Below are positions 52,653-62,371 of a stretch of 64,000 nucleotides of DNA, piece by piece. Numbering within the stretch: the first letter of the stretch is position 1; each line of letters opens with the position of its first letter. The notes beneath the pieces are model-generated. The model was not told the origin of the DNA. It saw nothing but the letters and a program-made list of their open reading frames with translations, and made no database searches. The stretch spans positions 62,001 through 126,000 of the forward strand of contig NZ_JAIWPG020000005.1 in the NCBI RefSeq assembly GCF_020532665.2. Reading direction: 5' to 3'. Origin of the DNA: Lelliottia sp. WAP21. GTDB lineage: Bacteria > Pseudomonadota > Gammaproteobacteria > Enterobacterales > Enterobacteriaceae. The translations under genes and the position numbers were made by a program.

Positions 52653-52743
52653 CCCCTCACCCTAACCCTCTCCCCACAGGGGATAGGGGACTGTTTGGTG
52701 CGGTTTTCACCCTCTCCTCTCTGGGGAGAGGGCCGGGGTGAGG
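52653..52743. repeat. C/T-rich inverted-repeat element between ascB and hycI
   Basis: The element opens with CCCCTCACCCTAACCCTC and closes with GAGGGCCGGGGTGAGG, an outer inverted repeat, with two inner hairpins (CCCC/GGGG near 52674-52691 and CCTCTCC/GGGGAGAGG near 52711-52730). It is the same family as 54970-55053 and the last unit at 13111. Confidence 0.8.
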
Positions 52744-52776
52744 CGCTTACCCCCCCCATCCCCCACCCGGCACTGC

Positions 52777-53232
52777 TCACAGTCGGGAAAAACCGCCGTC
52801 CCCACCCCATCCGGCAAGCCGGGAGTAAACCTCTTCGACGGCCTCTTTAACCGGCGGCGTCATCGGGTAATAAAACCCAACGATATCCGGCTGAATGCCC
52901 AGAAACAGCACCTCACCCACGTCGTCTTTAATCTGATCGACCAGGTAGTTCAGCGGCATATTGTGGGTGGTCATCATAAACATTTCGGCGATATCATCCG
53001 GATCAATCAGACGGATCTCCCCCGGATTCAACCCCATGTCGGTCGCATCTACAATCAGTAGCCTGTCCGGATGCAGCTCACGGATCGCCACTACATCGTT
53101 TTCCGGTGCGCTGCCGCCATCAATCACCACCCAATCCCCCTGCGGATGCGCGGCACACATTTGTGCAAGCAGCGGGCCTGCGCCGTCGTCGCCCATCATG
53201 CTGTTGCCGACACACAGTAAAACGTCAGTCAC
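52777..53232 (-). CDS. hycI: HycI, maturation endopeptidase of hydrogenase 3
   Basis: This 151-residue HycI/HybD-type protease has nickel-site residues Asp16 (MMGDDGAGPLL), Asp62 (IVDATDMGLN) and His90 (MTTHNMP). After nickel insertion it cuts the C-terminal tail from HycE. The start is GTG at 53232, overlapping the hycH end by 8 bp. It is five residues shorter than E. coli HycI. Confidence 0.95.
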   Translation of the reverse strand: MTDVLLCVGNSMMGDDGAGPLLAQMCAAHPQGDWVVIDGGSAPENDVVAIRELHPDRLLIVDATDMGLNPGEIRLIDPDDIAEMFMMTTHNMPLNYLVDQIKDDVGEVLFLGIQPDIVGFYYPMTPPVKEAVEEVYSRLAGWGGDGGFSRL

Positions 53233-53635
53233 GTAATCTCCTTACCATCAGGTAGATGGCGCTCTCCTGATGAATATCATGCAGCATGCTGAGCAATGTT
53301 TTGCTCCATGCCTGCTGCTGTGGGGTTTGTACGCTCAACGCGGCGTCGAAGGCGTTCGCCAGCATCGCAATATGGTTAGCATCAATGACAATTTCGCCGT
53401 ATTTCGGCACCCCTTCCATTTTGCGTCGCGCAGTACTTCCCGCTTCCAGGGTGCCAATCCACGCCAGATAGTCGTCCCATGGACAGCGGAGCGCCGCTTC
53501 CAGACAGTCGATCACCCCCAGGTGGTGGCCAATCGCCAGGCTGTAATAGACCACCTGTTGTGCCGCATCCGGCGTGGCATCGTTTTCATCAATAAATTTA
53601 CGGCTCAGCTGACTGAACACCACCGTTTCGCTCAT
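53225..53635 (-). CDS. hycH: HycH, formate hydrogenlyase maturation protein
   Basis: The 136-residue soluble protein begins [19 protein letters not shown] and has no metal motif. In E. coli HycH is needed for processing of HycE but its mechanism is not known. It overlaps hycG by 4 bp and hycI by 8 bp. Confidence 0.92.
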   Translation of the reverse strand: MSETVVFSQLSRKFIDENDATPDAAQQVVYYSLAIGHHLGVIDCLEAALRCPWDDYLAWIGTLEAGSTARRKMEGVPKYGEIVIDANHIAMLANAFDAALSVQTPQQQAWSKTLLSMLHDIHQESAIYLMVRRLRD

Positions 53636-54399
53636 CGGATACGCGCCTCTTCCACAACCTGATTCAGGTTCGTGACGATCTCAGTGAGACGCGGATCGTT
53701 TTCCGCCTCCAGCCAGCGTGCCACCTGCTGTTCGCCCTGGTTGCGCAGACGCAGATAATCATCGGCAATCTGTCGGCCATAGCGATAGCCCGCCAGTTTG
53801 CGGGCCATACGATCCACCTTCACGCGCAGCGGTTGCACCATTTCCGGATGCAAAATTTCAGCAGGTTGGTGGTCAATTTCGCCCGGCTCGCGTGCATGAA
53901 TTTTCTGCTCCAGCAGGCCAAGCGCCATGGCAAATCCGTACAGCGTGGCCGCGGGCGTCGGCGGACAACCGGGAATATAGACATCCACCGGGACGATTTT
54001 GTCGGTCCCACCCCATACGCAATAGAGATCGTGGAAAATACCGCCGCTGTTGCCGCAGGCCCCGTAAGAGATACAGATTTTTGGATCCGGGGCCGATTGC
54101 CAGGCGCGCAGTGCAGGCGAACGCATAGCGCGGGTCATGGCGCCGGTAAAGAGCAAAATATCGGCGTGGCGCGGGGACGGCACGACTTTGATGCCGAAAC
54201 GTTCCGCATCGAACAACGGTGACAGGGTGGCGAAAATTTCAATCTCACATCCGTTGCAGCCGCCGCAGTCCACGCGGTAGACGTAGGCAGAGCGTTTAAT
54301 TTTTTTCAGCAGCGACGCCTTCATCAGGGCGATGGATTCGTCCACCGTCATCGGCACCGGAATGCCGTTATCGTCGCGCGGGCCGAGTAGGTTTTCCAT
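53632..54399 (-). CDS. hycG: HycG, small subunit of hydrogenase 3
   Basis: The 255-residue Fe-S subunit is related to NuoB. It has the proximal cluster cysteines in [22 protein letters not shown] and PGCPPTP. It passes electrons from the ferredoxin-like subunits to HycE. The start codon shares one base with the hycF stop codon (TGATG). Confidence 0.95.
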   Translation of the reverse strand: MENLLGPRDDNGIPVPMTVDESIALMKASLLKKIKRSAYVYRVDCGGCNGCEIEIFATLSPLFDAERFGIKVVPSPRHADILLFTGAMTRAMRSPALRAWQSAPDPKICISYGACGNSGGIFHDLYCVWGGTDKIVPVDVYIPGCPPTPAATLYGFAMALGLLEQKIHAREPGEIDHQPAEILHPEMVQPLRVKVDRMARKLAGYRYGRQIADDYLRLRNQGEQQVARWLEAENDPRLTEIVTNLNQVVEEARIR

Positions 54400-54941
54400 C
54401 AGCTGGCCTCTCTCATGTGGCGGGTTAAATCGATGCGATCAGACGGCAGCAGGCATTTCTGGCGCTTGCAGTCCGGGCAAGTTTCGAAACCTTCCCGATG
54501 TTGTTCTGCCCGTGCGTCACCGTTGTGTTTCAGCAACGCGATGGCGTAGTCGATCTCTTTTTGCACGGCAAACGGGCGTTTGCAGACGCGGCAGTTGCAC
54601 AGCGCGAAACGCGACTTTTGCAGGAAATCCTCTTTACGCCATACGGCCAGTTCATACTCTTGTGAGAGCTTAATCGCGACCGTCGGACAGACCTCTTCAC
54701 AGCGACCGCAGAAGATGCACCGCCCGAGGTTGAACTGCCACACCAGCTCCTGCGTTGCCAAATCTGTTTCGACGGTTAACGCATTAGACGGGCAGGCATT
54801 CACGCAGGCAGCACAGCCAATGCATTGCTGCGGATTATGTTCCGGCTTGCCGCGGAAATTTTTATCGACCGCAATCGGCTCCAGCGGATAGCTGCTGGTG
54901 ACCGTGCCGGTTTTGATCACTTTTTTAATAAAGGTAAACAT
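54399..54941 (-). CDS. hycF: HycF, NuoI-like ferredoxin subunit
   Basis: The 180-residue protein has two [4Fe-4S] motifs, [15 protein letters not shown] and [15 protein letters not shown], plus a C-terminal cysteine pair region [10 protein letters not shown] and CPDCKRQKC that may bind zinc. It carries electrons within the hydrogenase arm. It is separated from hycE by 133 bp that hold a repeat element. Confidence 0.94.
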   Translation of the reverse strand: MFTFIKKVIKTGTVTSSYPLEPIAVDKNFRGKPEHNPQQCIGCAACVNACPSNALTVETDLATQELVWQFNLGRCIFCGRCEEVCPTVAIKLSQEYELAVWRKEDFLQKSRFALCNCRVCKRPFAVQKEIDYAIALLKHNGDARAEQHREGFETCPDCKRQKCLLPSDRIDLTRHMREAS

Positions 54942-54969
54942 GTTTACTCCTGCTTATGTGCGGCCTGAG

Positions 54970-55053
54970 CCCCTCACCCCGCCCCTCTCCCCAGGGGAGA
55001 GGGAGAAAAGCGGAAGTCTTCCCTCTCCCTGTGGGAGAGGGTCAGGGTGAGGG
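54970..55053. repeat. C/T-rich inverted-repeat element inside the hyc operon
   Basis: CCCCTCACCCCGCCCCTCTC at the left end faces GGGAGAGGGTCAGGGTGAGG at the right end as an outer inverted repeat; two smaller hairpins, CCTCTCCCC/GGGGAGAGG and CCCTCTCCC/GGGAGAGGG, lie inside. It separates hycE from hycF and could lower or stabilise part of the hyc mRNA. Confidence 0.85.
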
Positions 55054-55074
55054 CAACAGCCTGCACAAAATCAC

Positions 55075-56784
55075 CTATTTCAGCGGCGAGTTCTTGCGCT
55101 CAATGCTGTAGCGCTCAAGCTCTTTGTACGGCACCACCTGGCTTTTCTTCTTGCGCACATCCACCACCGTCATGCGATCGGTGCAGGAGTAACACGGATC
55201 CAGACTGCCGATAATCAATGGCGCATCCGATACCGTATTACCGCGCAGCATATAGCGCAGAGTTGGCCAGTTAGCGTAGGTCGCCGCACGGCAGCGCCAG
55301 CGGTAGAGCTTCTGGTTATCACCGGTCATGCTCCAGTGGATATCATCCCCTCGCGGCGCTTCGGCAAACCCAAGCGCGAAGCGGTTTGGAATGTAGGTGA
55401 AGCCCTCGACCATCAGCGGCCCGCCCGGCAGATTATCCAGACCGAAGTCGATCATGTTCAGCGCGGTGAAGACCTCGTTGATACGCACCTTCAGACGGGA
55501 AATAACGTCGCAGCCCTGCTCGCTGTGCACGGTCATCGGCAGCAGACCGTAGCCAACAAACGGGTGATCGGCGCGGGTATCACGGGCGTGGCCGCTGGCG
55601 CGCACCATCGGACCAACGTTGCTGAAGTCGCGGGCGATTTGCGGATCAAGACGGCCAATGCCGACGGTACGCTGTTCAATGTTCGGCGTACTCAGCAGCA
55701 TATCCACCAGTTCCTGCACGTCGCGACGCATCTGCTGCGCCAGCTGACGGGTCTGGATCATGTCGTTTTTCAGCAGATCGCGTCGAATCCCGCCGATCAG
55801 GTTCAGGCCGTATGTTTTACGCGCGCCGGTCAGGATCTCCGCCATCTTCATCGAGGCTTCACGTACGCGGAAGAACTGCATAAAACCGGAGTCAAAACCG
55901 ACAAAGTGACAGGCCAGGCCCAGGTTCAGCAGGTGTGAGTGCAGACGCTCCACCTCCAGCAAAATGGCGCGGATCATCTGCGCGCGTTCCGGCACCACAA
56001 TCCCCATGCCGTTCTCGACCGAGGTGGTATAGGCGGTGCTGTGGGCAAATCCGCAAATGCCGCACACGCGGTCAGAGAGGAACGTCACCTCGTTGTAACC
56101 CATCCGGGTTTCCGCCAGCTTTTCCATCCCGCGATGGACGTAGAACAGGCGGTAGTCGGCATCAATAATATTCTCGCCGTCGACAAACAGGCGAAAGTGG
56201 CCCGGCTCGTCAGACGTGACGTGCAGCGGGCCGATCGGCACCACATTGTTCTTCTTACTGCCCAGCTCATTGATGAACTCGTAGGTCTCGCTGTCGGTGG
56301 TCGGAGCCGGGCGCTGACGGTAATCCATGCTGTCTTTGCGCAGCGGATAAAGCTCATCAGGCCAGTCGTCCGGCAGCACCAGACGGCGCTCATCCGGAAG
56401 ACCAACCGGAACAAGCCCATACATATCGCGCACTTCACGTTCGCCCCACACGGCGGCAGGCACGCGCGGGGTGACAGACGGGTATTCCGGTTTGTTGGGA
56501 TCCACTTCGACGCGCACGGTCAGCCAGCACTTCTCGCCCTGCTCCATCGATAACACGTAATAGACCGCATAATTGCCGCACAGCTGGCGTTCATCGTTGC
56601 CGAACAACACCGACAGCCATCCGCCCTGTTGGTAGTAAAGAAACTCCACCACCTCCGGCAGATAGTTCACCTTGATCGTGACCGTAATCTGGTCTTTGGT
56701 TTGCCAGGACTCCTCCAGCACCACGCCCGGGAAGGCCTGATGCAACGCGGCGAGATACTGCTGACCTTTCTTTTCTTCAGACAT
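55075..56784 (-). CDS. hycE: HycE, large catalytic subunit of hydrogenase 3
   Basis: The 569-residue precursor joins a NuoC-like domain (about 1-165) to a NiFe hydrogenase large-subunit domain related to NuoD. The NiFe ligands are the cysteines in RVCGICGFAH and DPCYSCTDR. HycI should cleave after that last Arg, removing a 32-residue tail starting MTVVDVRKKK. It makes H2 from electrons of formate. The length equals that of E. coli HycE. Confidence 0.97.
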   Translation of the reverse strand: MSEEKKGQQYLAALHQAFPGVVLEESWQTKDQITVTIKVNYLPEVVEFLYYQQGGWLSVLFGNDERQLCGNYAVYYVLSMEQGEKCWLTVRVEVDPNKPEYPSVTPRVPAAVWGEREVRDMYGLVPVGLPDERRLVLPDDWPDELYPLRKDSMDYRQRPAPTTDSETYEFINELGSKKNNVVPIGPLHVTSDEPGHFRLFVDGENIIDADYRLFYVHRGMEKLAETRMGYNEVTFLSDRVCGICGFAHSTAYTTSVENGMGIVVPERAQMIRAILLEVERLHSHLLNLGLACHFVGFDSGFMQFFRVREASMKMAEILTGARKTYGLNLIGGIRRDLLKNDMIQTRQLAQQMRRDVQELVDMLLSTPNIEQRTVGIGRLDPQIARDFSNVGPMVRASGHARDTRADHPFVGYGLLPMTVHSEQGCDVISRLKVRINEVFTALNMIDFGLDNLPGGPLMVEGFTYIPNRFALGFAEAPRGDDIHWSMTGDNQKLYRWRCRAATYANWPTLRYMLRGNTVSDAPLIIGSLDPCYSCTDRMTVVDVRKKKSQVVPYKELERYSIERKNSPLK

Positions 56785-56799
56785 AAAAACTCTCTTTAA

Positions 56800-57723
56800 T
56801 CACGCCACCAGCAAGGAGACGAACGCTAAAAATGCAAAGCCAAAACCGGCCCATGTAATGCGTGAAGTCGCCACAAAACGCAGACGCGCCATGCTGTTTT
56901 CAAACAGGGCAATGACCAGCACGCCGACCAGCAGCTTGAGTACCGCAACCACCACGGCCAGCAGCAGACCGGCCGCTGAAAAGTGCGTCATCTGGCCCCA
57001 CGGGAAGAAGACGCCGACAAACATCTGCAGGACCACCAGCTGTTTGAGGCTGATACCCCACTTCAGAACCGCAAAGCCGTAGCCGCTGTACTCGGTCAAC
57101 GGGCCTTCCTGTAACTCCTGCTCCGCTTCCGCGAGGTCGAACGGCAGTTTGCCCATCTCGATGAAGGTGGCGAACGCGCAGGCGCACAGGGCCAAAAGCA
57201 GCGGCAGGGAACGGTCCACGGGCCAGTGGTAAACCGTGCTGGTGATAAAGCTGATATGGGTCGACCCCGCAACCTGCGCCGCGACCCACAGCCCGAGCAG
57301 CAGGATCGGCTCAACGAGAACGCCGAGCATGGCTTCGCGGCTGGCACCTATCCCTGTAAACGGGCTGCCGGTATCGAGGCCGGCAATCGCAAAAAAGAAA
57401 CGCGCGATGGCGAACAGATAGATAAGGGTGATCAGATCGCCCAGCACAGGCAGTGGGGAACCCACGGTCACCACGGGCAACGCGGTCGCGATCGTCAGCA
57501 TCACGCCGACCATCACAAACGGCATCAGGCGAAAAACCCAGCCTGCCGCATCCGGCGCAATGCTCTGACGCCCCATAAGCTTAAAGAGATCGCGATACTC
57601 CTGAAGCACGCCCGGACCGCGACGGTTATGCATCCGGGCACGCGCTACACGGGTAATGCCGGACAGTAAAGGCGCAACGGCGAAAAGCACCAGCGCCTGA
57701 AGTAATGCCAGTAACACGCTCAT
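56800..57723 (-). CDS. hycD: HycD, membrane subunit of formate hydrogenlyase (NuoH-like)
   Basis: This 307-residue protein has about eight helices and NuoH-type motifs: RRGPGVLQEYRDLFKLM in the first cytosolic loop and EMGKLPFDLAEAEQEL. It connects the soluble arm to the membrane subunit HycC. The ATG at 57723 lies 1 bp after the hycC stop codon. Confidence 0.95.
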   Translation of the reverse strand: MSVLLALLQALVLFAVAPLLSGITRVARARMHNRRGPGVLQEYRDLFKLMGRQSIAPDAAGWVFRLMPFVMVGVMLTIATALPVVTVGSPLPVLGDLITLIYLFAIARFFFAIAGLDTGSPFTGIGASREAMLGVLVEPILLLGLWVAAQVAGSTHISFITSTVYHWPVDRSLPLLLALCACAFATFIEMGKLPFDLAEAEQELQEGPLTEYSGYGFAVLKWGISLKQLVVLQMFVGVFFPWGQMTHFSAAGLLLAVVVAVLKLLVGVLVIALFENSMARLRFVATSRITWAGFGFAFLAFVSLLVA

Positions 57724-57724
57724 G

Positions 57725-59551
57725 TCAGGCTCCTCGTGAAATCACAATGACGACCAGCACCGCCAGCTCAATCACCGCCAGACGGCGGAACAGCCCAGGC
57801 AATGCGACGCTCTGCCAGCCGGGTAGGTAATCTGCTGGATTAAGCCAGTGACGCAGTTTGATGACGGCTGAAAAGTTCTCTTTCACCGGCATCGCAAAAC
57901 CGTGTGCGGTAATGACCATGGATTGTTCGTGCTCGTACCCGCAGGCCCAGGCCGCCCCACGCGAACGCGCAGAAAGGCGATCGCGCCTGAAGCACAGCAT
58001 CAGAATGAACGGCAATAACGGCGTCGCAATCAGCAGCAGGGCCATCATGGGCTGGGAGACGGTGGTATGCGCCGTGACGAACGGCAGCGGGATCGCACGG
58101 GCCAGTACGGGCAGCAGCCACGGCGCTGCAACGCCGCCCAGAATGCAGAGCAGCGCCAGTGCCACCACGCTTGCCGTCATCAGGAATGGCGCACAGGTCG
58201 CGTTTTCCGCCTCCCGGGTGCGTGGCGCGCCCAGGAAAGTCACCCCATACACTTTCGCCATACACATCACGGCCAGCGCACCGGTGATGGCTAACCCAAC
58301 CGCCAGTAACGGCCCCAGCAGACGCGCCACAAACGCATCGCTCTGACCGAGCGCAAAGAAGGACTGGTAAATCACCCACTCCCCTGCAAAACCGTTCAAT
58401 GGCGGCAGGGCAGCCATCGCCATTAACCCCACCAGCATGGCCAGCGAGATCACCGGCATTTTTTTACCGATGCCGCCCAGTTTTTCTATATCGCGGTGCC
58501 CGGTGCGATACCAGACGCTGCCCGCGCCCAGGAACAGCGTGCTTTTGAACAGGCTATGGTTGATGAGGTGATAAAGCCCGCCAATGAATCCCGCCGCGAT
58601 CAGCACCGGTTGATTCAGGGTGAGGCCGGTGATGCCCGCGCCTATACCCAGCAGAATGATGCCGATGTTTTCCAGCGTGTGGTAAGCCAGCAAGCGCTGG
58701 ATATTGTGCTCCATCAGCGCGTACAGCCCGCCGACAAACGCGGTGATCATGCCCGCCAGCAGCAACACGACGCCCCACCACAGCGGCGGGTGTCCGCCCA
58801 CCAGCGAAAGCGTGAGGATGCCGAAAAGACCGACTTTCATCACCACGGTCGAGAACAGCGCGGCCGCAGGCGCAGAAGCGTTAGCGTGCGCCTGCGGCAC
58901 CCACCCGTGCAGTGGGATGATCCCCGCCAGCAGGCCAAACCCCGCCACACCCGGCAGCCAGATATCTGCCCCAAAGGGCTGCGAAAGCGCACGGACATTC
59001 AGTAATGAAAAATCGAGCGTGCCGTAACGCTGCCACACCAGCCAACAGGTCCAGGCCAGCAACAGCGTGCCGAGCCGCCCCAGGGCGAACCACAGTTTGC
59101 CCGACGCGCTACAGCCGGTCAGGAAGACGCCGCACAACGCCATCATTTCAGCCATTATCACCAGGGTACTGAGCTGGCTGGCGGTCACCGCGCACACCGC
59201 CGTCGCCAGCATCAGATTCACCAGTAATCCATTCGCTTTTGTCTGCGGATGGCGGTGCCAGTCAATGTTATAGAGACTGCTAAATAGCCCGCACACGCCA
59301 AAGGTGATCAGCCAGATCGCATTGAGCGGCGTCAGCTGGAAATGGGCGTTAATCAGCGGCAGAGTGCCCTCAAGCATCAGGCCTTGCGTCAGGACAAACA
59401 CGCCTGCCATCGCCGTCAACACACTTCCTGCGGCTCCGCCAAGCCCCGCAATCCAGCCACTTAACGTTTTATGAAAGGTAAAAAGCAACGCCAGCACAGC
59501 CGTCGCGGTAAAGCACGCTTCGGCGCTGTTAATTAATGTGACTGCGTTCAT
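57725..59551 (-). CDS. hycC: HycC, proton-antiporter-like membrane subunit
   Basis: The 608-residue protein is a NuoL/Mrp-type antiporter subunit with about 14-16 helices. Conserved features are the GWVPQAHANASAPAAALFS stretch, HTLENIGII and LINHSLFKSTLF. It may couple hydrogen production to ion movement. It overlaps hycB by 4 bp. Confidence 0.95.
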   Translation of the reverse strand: MNAVTLINSAEACFTATAVLALLFTFHKTLSGWIAGLGGAAGSVLTAMAGVFVLTQGLMLEGTLPLINAHFQLTPLNAIWLITFGVCGLFSSLYNIDWHRHPQTKANGLLVNLMLATAVCAVTASQLSTLVIMAEMMALCGVFLTGCSASGKLWFALGRLGTLLLAWTCWLVWQRYGTLDFSLLNVRALSQPFGADIWLPGVAGFGLLAGIIPLHGWVPQAHANASAPAAALFSTVVMKVGLFGILTLSLVGGHPPLWWGVVLLLAGMITAFVGGLYALMEHNIQRLLAYHTLENIGIILLGIGAGITGLTLNQPVLIAAGFIGGLYHLINHSLFKSTLFLGAGSVWYRTGHRDIEKLGGIGKKMPVISLAMLVGLMAMAALPPLNGFAGEWVIYQSFFALGQSDAFVARLLGPLLAVGLAITGALAVMCMAKVYGVTFLGAPRTREAENATCAPFLMTASVVALALLCILGGVAAPWLLPVLARAIPLPFVTAHTTVSQPMMALLLIATPLLPFILMLCFRRDRLSARSRGAAWACGYEHEQSMVITAHGFAMPVKENFSAVIKLRHWLNPADYLPGWQSVALPGLFRRLAVIELAVLVVIVISRGA

Positions 59552-60156
59552 TTCGTCCCCTCGATTTGTGCCTGAAACAGCGAGAGATCGCCAAAATCGG
59601 TGTTAACGGTCAGCTCACGTTTACGCTTGCTGGTGCGCGCAATGTCGCGAATATTCACTAAAATCAACGCTTTTGTCGGGCAGGTACGTACGCAGGCCGG
59701 ACCCTGTTCATCAAAGCTGCACAGATCGCATTTCACCGCGATGGCCCGCACGCCGGGCACCCAGTCCAGCAGTGTGCTGACACGGGCAGGCGCAGGCGGC
59801 GCGGGGGGCGCTTTTGGCGAGTTGGCGTTCGCCGGGATATGCAAGGGACGGCTGCCTGAAAATTCAATGGCGCCAAACGGGCAGGCAATACCGCACAGTT
59901 TGCAGCTTACGCACAGGCTTTCGTTCAGCTGCACGGCGCCCTCAACGCGGGTGATGGCATTCACAGGGCACACGCCCGCACACGGGGCATCTTCACAATG
60001 GTGGCAGAGCTGCGGCGCAGACTCTTTTTCATTACGCATGACTTTTAAACGCGGCATGGACTGCAACCCATGCAGGCGATGTGTTTCTGAACACGCCGCC
60101 TCACAGGTATGACAGCCAATGCAGACCGTCGAGTCAGCTATTACAAAACGGTTCAC
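59548..60156 (-). CDS. hycB: HycB, ferredoxin subunit linking FdhF to hydrogenase 3
   Basis: The 202-residue protein has cysteine clusters CIGCHTCEAAC, CHHCEDAPCAGVCP, CVSCKLCGIACP and CDLCSFDEQGPACVRTCP for four [4Fe-4S] centres. It takes electrons from formate dehydrogenase H. A Pro/Ala-rich stretch (PKAPPAPPAPARV) precedes the last cluster. The gene follows hycA by 69 bp. Confidence 0.95.
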   Translation of the reverse strand: MNRFVIADSTVCIGCHTCEAACSETHRLHGLQSMPRLKVMRNEKESAPQLCHHCEDAPCAGVCPVNAITRVEGAVQLNESLCVSCKLCGIACPFGAIEFSGSRPLHIPANANSPKAPPAPPAPARVSTLLDWVPGVRAIAVKCDLCSFDEQGPACVRTCPTKALILVNIRDIARTSKRKRELTVNTDFGDLSLFQAQIEGTK

Positions 60157-60225
60157 CGGAGAGTCCTCTGGACATAGTCATTTTTGACGAAAAAATGTCT
60201 TTCGACACTCTTCGACACATAAACA

Positions 60226-60681
60226 TCAGGCGGAGCGAGGCTCGCTTACCAGTTGTTCCAGATTTACCGGCAAATCGTGTTCAACCGCCGAGTAGAGGTT
60301 GTTATAAACAGGCGCAATTTTTTCCAGATAGTGCTCCAGAACCTGCTGGCGATCGCGGTTGCTGACGTGGCCATCCACCATGCCATCCACCATGAGCTGG
60401 GCCTGGGCGATGCGTTGCTTACCGCCCTCTTTTGTCTCGACGTAATACTCAATGGTGTGGCTGTTAAAGCTATCCGCCAGGGTGACGTAAATCGTGAAGT
60501 GACCAAACAGCACGAAGCACAGGTCCTCTTCTGACGTACAGCTCATGGCGTGATGCAAACGTGCTTTAGACAAGGTGATGCCTTGTACCAGAGAGTTGCA
60601 GTAATGCTGCCACTGGTCATGCAGCTGTTGATGGCGTTGCGCGATGTAGTCTGCCTTTTCGCTAATTTCCCAAATAGTCAT
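60226..60681 (-). CDS. hycA: HycA, regulator opposing FhlA
   Basis: The 151-residue soluble protein begins MTIWEISEKADYIAQRHQQL and matches E. coli HycA, which counteracts activation by FhlA. There is no evident DNA-binding motif. The frame to 60732 is longer, but the ATG at 60681 is the family start, with GGATATTTGAG upstream. It is the first gene of the hyc operon. Confidence 0.93.
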   Translation of the reverse strand: MTIWEISEKADYIAQRHQQLHDQWQHYCNSLVQGITLSKARLHHAMSCTSEEDLCFVLFGHFTIYVTLADSFNSHTIEYYVETKEGGKQRIAQAQLMVDGMVDGHVSNRDRQQVLEHYLEKIAPVYNNLYSAVEHDLPVNLEQLVSEPRSA

Positions 60682-60715
60682 CTCAAATATCCGCTTGATG
60701 GAGATAGCCCTGTTA

Positions 60716-60732
60716 AGCAGATTCCGTGCCAA
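60716..60732 (-). promoter_or_regulatory. Sigma-54 promoter of the hyc operon
   Basis: On the minus strand TTGGCACGGAATCTGCT has -24 TTGGCAC and -12 TGC with the right spacing. It lies 35-51 bp before hycA. Confidence 0.88.
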
Positions 60733-60767
60733 TATTTATCATACTGATTTTTAACGATTTTAATAAA

Positions 60768-60836
60768 AATGACACTGTCAGCGTCAGGGTGACGAGGTGT
60801 CATTTCGTCATCGCCGACATCGTCACCTGACGGACA
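60768..60836. promoter_or_regulatory. FhlA enhancer region between hycA and hypA
   Basis: Dense repeats of TGACAC/GTGTCA, CGTCA/TGACG and TGTCA words lie between the two divergent sigma-54 promoters, including the nested dyad with arms CGTCA and TGACG at about 60781-60795 and GTGTCA at 60798-60803. This is where FhlA binds in E. coli to activate hyc and hyp from one control region. Confidence 0.75.
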
Positions 60837-60844
60837 AATTTGAG

Positions 60845-60861
60845 CTGGCACCGATATTGCA
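60845..60861 (+). promoter_or_regulatory. Sigma-54 promoter of hypABCDE
   Basis: CTGGCACCGATATTGCA matches the sigma-54 consensus almost perfectly, with -24 TGGCAC and -12 TTGC. It lies 30-46 bp before hypA. Confidence 0.93.
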
Positions 60862-60890
60862 TTAATGGGCCAAATCATCGAGGAGGCGTC

Positions 60891-61250
60891 ATGCACGAAA
60901 TCACCCTCTGCCAGCGGGCCATCGAACTTATCGAGCAGCAGGCAATCCAGCACAACGCAAAACGCGTGACCGGCGTCTGGCTTAAAGTCGGGGCATTCTC
61001 CTGCGTCGAAGCCAGCGCCCTGACCTTTTGCTTTGAACTGGTGTGTCGGGACACCCTCGCAGAAGGCTGTACGCTGCATATTGAAGAACAACAGGCCGAA
61101 TGCTGGTGCGGACAATGTCAGCAATACGTCACGCTGGTGTCATCTCAGGTCCGCAGTTGCCCACAATGCCACAGTACCGGGCTGCATATCGTGGCCGATG
61201 ATGGCCTGCAAATTCAGCGCCTCGAAATTGAAGGAGTCGATCATGTGTAG
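60891..61250 (+). CDS. hypA: HypA, nickel chaperone for hydrogenase 3
   Basis: The 119-residue protein has the N-terminal nickel site at His2 (MHEITLCQ) and a zinc site of Cys73, Cys76, Cys90 and Cys93 (CGQC and CPQC). It delivers nickel together with HypB. The ATG at 60891 follows GAGGAGGCGTC; a frame from 60840 overlaps the promoter and was rejected. It overlaps hypB by 8 bp. Confidence 0.96.
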   Translation: MHEITLCQRAIELIEQQAIQHNAKRVTGVWLKVGAFSCVEASALTFCFELVCRDTLAEGCTLHIEEQQAECWCGQCQQYVTLVSSQVRSCPQCHSTGLHIVADDGLQIQRLEIEGVDHV

Positions 61251-62106
61251 TACCTGCGGTTGCGCTGAAGGCAACCTGTATATAGAAGGTGATGAGCATC
61301 ATCCTCACTCTGCGTTCCGTTCTGCGCCGTTCTCCCCGGCGGTACGACAGGCGGCGCCTGTCACCGGGGTAAGGTTTACGCCGATCCGATCGGCTGAAGG
61401 CGATCTGCACTATGGTCACGGCGAAGCCGGCACGCATGCTCCAGGCATGAGCCAGCGCAGAATGCTGGAGGTGGAGCTCAACGTGCTGGACAAAAATAAC
61501 CAGCTTGCCGCCCGCAACCGCGCTCAGTTTGCCGCACGCCAGCAACTGGTGCTGAATCTGGTCTCCAGCCCCGGCTCGGGTAAAACCACCCTGCTCACCG
61601 AAACGTTGAAACGCCTGAACGGGCAGGTTTCCTGTGCGGTTATTGAAGGCGATCAGCAAACCGTGAACGATGCCGCGCGAATTCGCGAGACGGGCACGCC
61701 CGCCATTCAGGTGAATACCGGAAAAGGATGTCATCTGGATGCGCAGATGATTGCCGATGCCGCCCCGCGTCTGCCGCTTAACGATAATGGCATTCTCTTT
61801 ATTGAGAACGTCGGCAACCTGGTGTGCCCGGCCAGTTTCGATCTGGGTGAGCGCCATAAGGTTGCGGTACTTTCCGTCACCGAAGGCGAAGACAAGCCGC
61901 TGAAATATCCGCATATGTTTGCTGCCGCCTCGCTGATGTTGCTGAACAAAATTGATTTGCTGCCCTACCTGAATTTTGACGTCGAAAAATGCCTGGCCTA
62001 CGCCCGCGAGGTGAACCCGACTATCGACATTTTGCTGGTTTCCGCCACGCGCGGTGACGGCATGGAGAGCTGGCTACGCTGGCTGGAGAACGAACGATGT
62101 GCATAG
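61243..62106 (+). CDS. hypB: HypB, GTPase for nickel insertion
   Basis: The 287-residue GTPase starts with the high-affinity nickel motif MCSTCGC (Cys2, Cys5, Cys7), followed by a short His-containing region (about 19-66), and has the P-loop GSGKTT (111-116) and NKIDLLPYL. It controls nickel release to the hydrogenase. The ATG at 61243 lies inside the end of hypA; earlier in-frame starts lie inside hypA and were rejected. It overlaps hypC by 10 bp. Confidence 0.96.
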   Translation: MCSTCGCAEGNLYIEGDEHHPHSAFRSAPFSPAVRQAAPVTGVRFTPIRSAEGDLHYGHGEAGTHAPGMSQRRMLEVELNVLDKNNQLAARNRAQFAARQQLVLNLVSSPGSGKTTLLTETLKRLNGQVSCAVIEGDQQTVNDAARIRETGTPAIQVNTGKGCHLDAQMIADAAPRLPLNDNGILFIENVGNLVCPASFDLGERHKVAVLSVTEGEDKPLKYPHMFAAASLMLLNKIDLLPYLNFDVEKCLAYAREVNPTIDILLVSATRGDGMESWLRWLENERCA

Positions 62107-62369
62107 GCGTTCCCGGGCAAATTCAGTCCATAGAGGGGCATCAGGCCAAAGTCGAGGTTTGTGGCGTGCTGCGCGACGTTGATCTCACTCTGGTCGGCAA
62201 CGTGGATGAAAAAGGCCACTCCCGCCTCGGCCAGTGGGTGCTGGTTCATGTGGGTTTTGCGATGAGCATGATTAACGAGGAGGAGGCCCGCGACACGCTG
62301 GCGGCCCTGCAAAACATGTTTGAAGTGGAACCGGACGTGGGCGCACTCCTGTTCGGTGAGGAGCGGTAA
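62097..62369 (+). CDS. hypC: HypC, chaperone for hydrogenase maturation
   Basis: The 90-residue HypC/HybG/HupF protein begins [12 protein letters not shown]; Cys2 holds the Fe(CN)2CO unit with HypD and delivers it to HycE. The ATG at 62097 overlaps the hypB end by 10 bp and the stop codon lies 2 bp before hypD. Confidence 0.97.
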   Translation: MCIGVPGQIQSIEGHQAKVEVCGVLRDVDLTLVGNVDEKGHSRLGQWVLVHVGFAMSMINEEEARDTLAALQNMFEVEPDVGALLFGEER

Positions 62370-62371
62370 CG

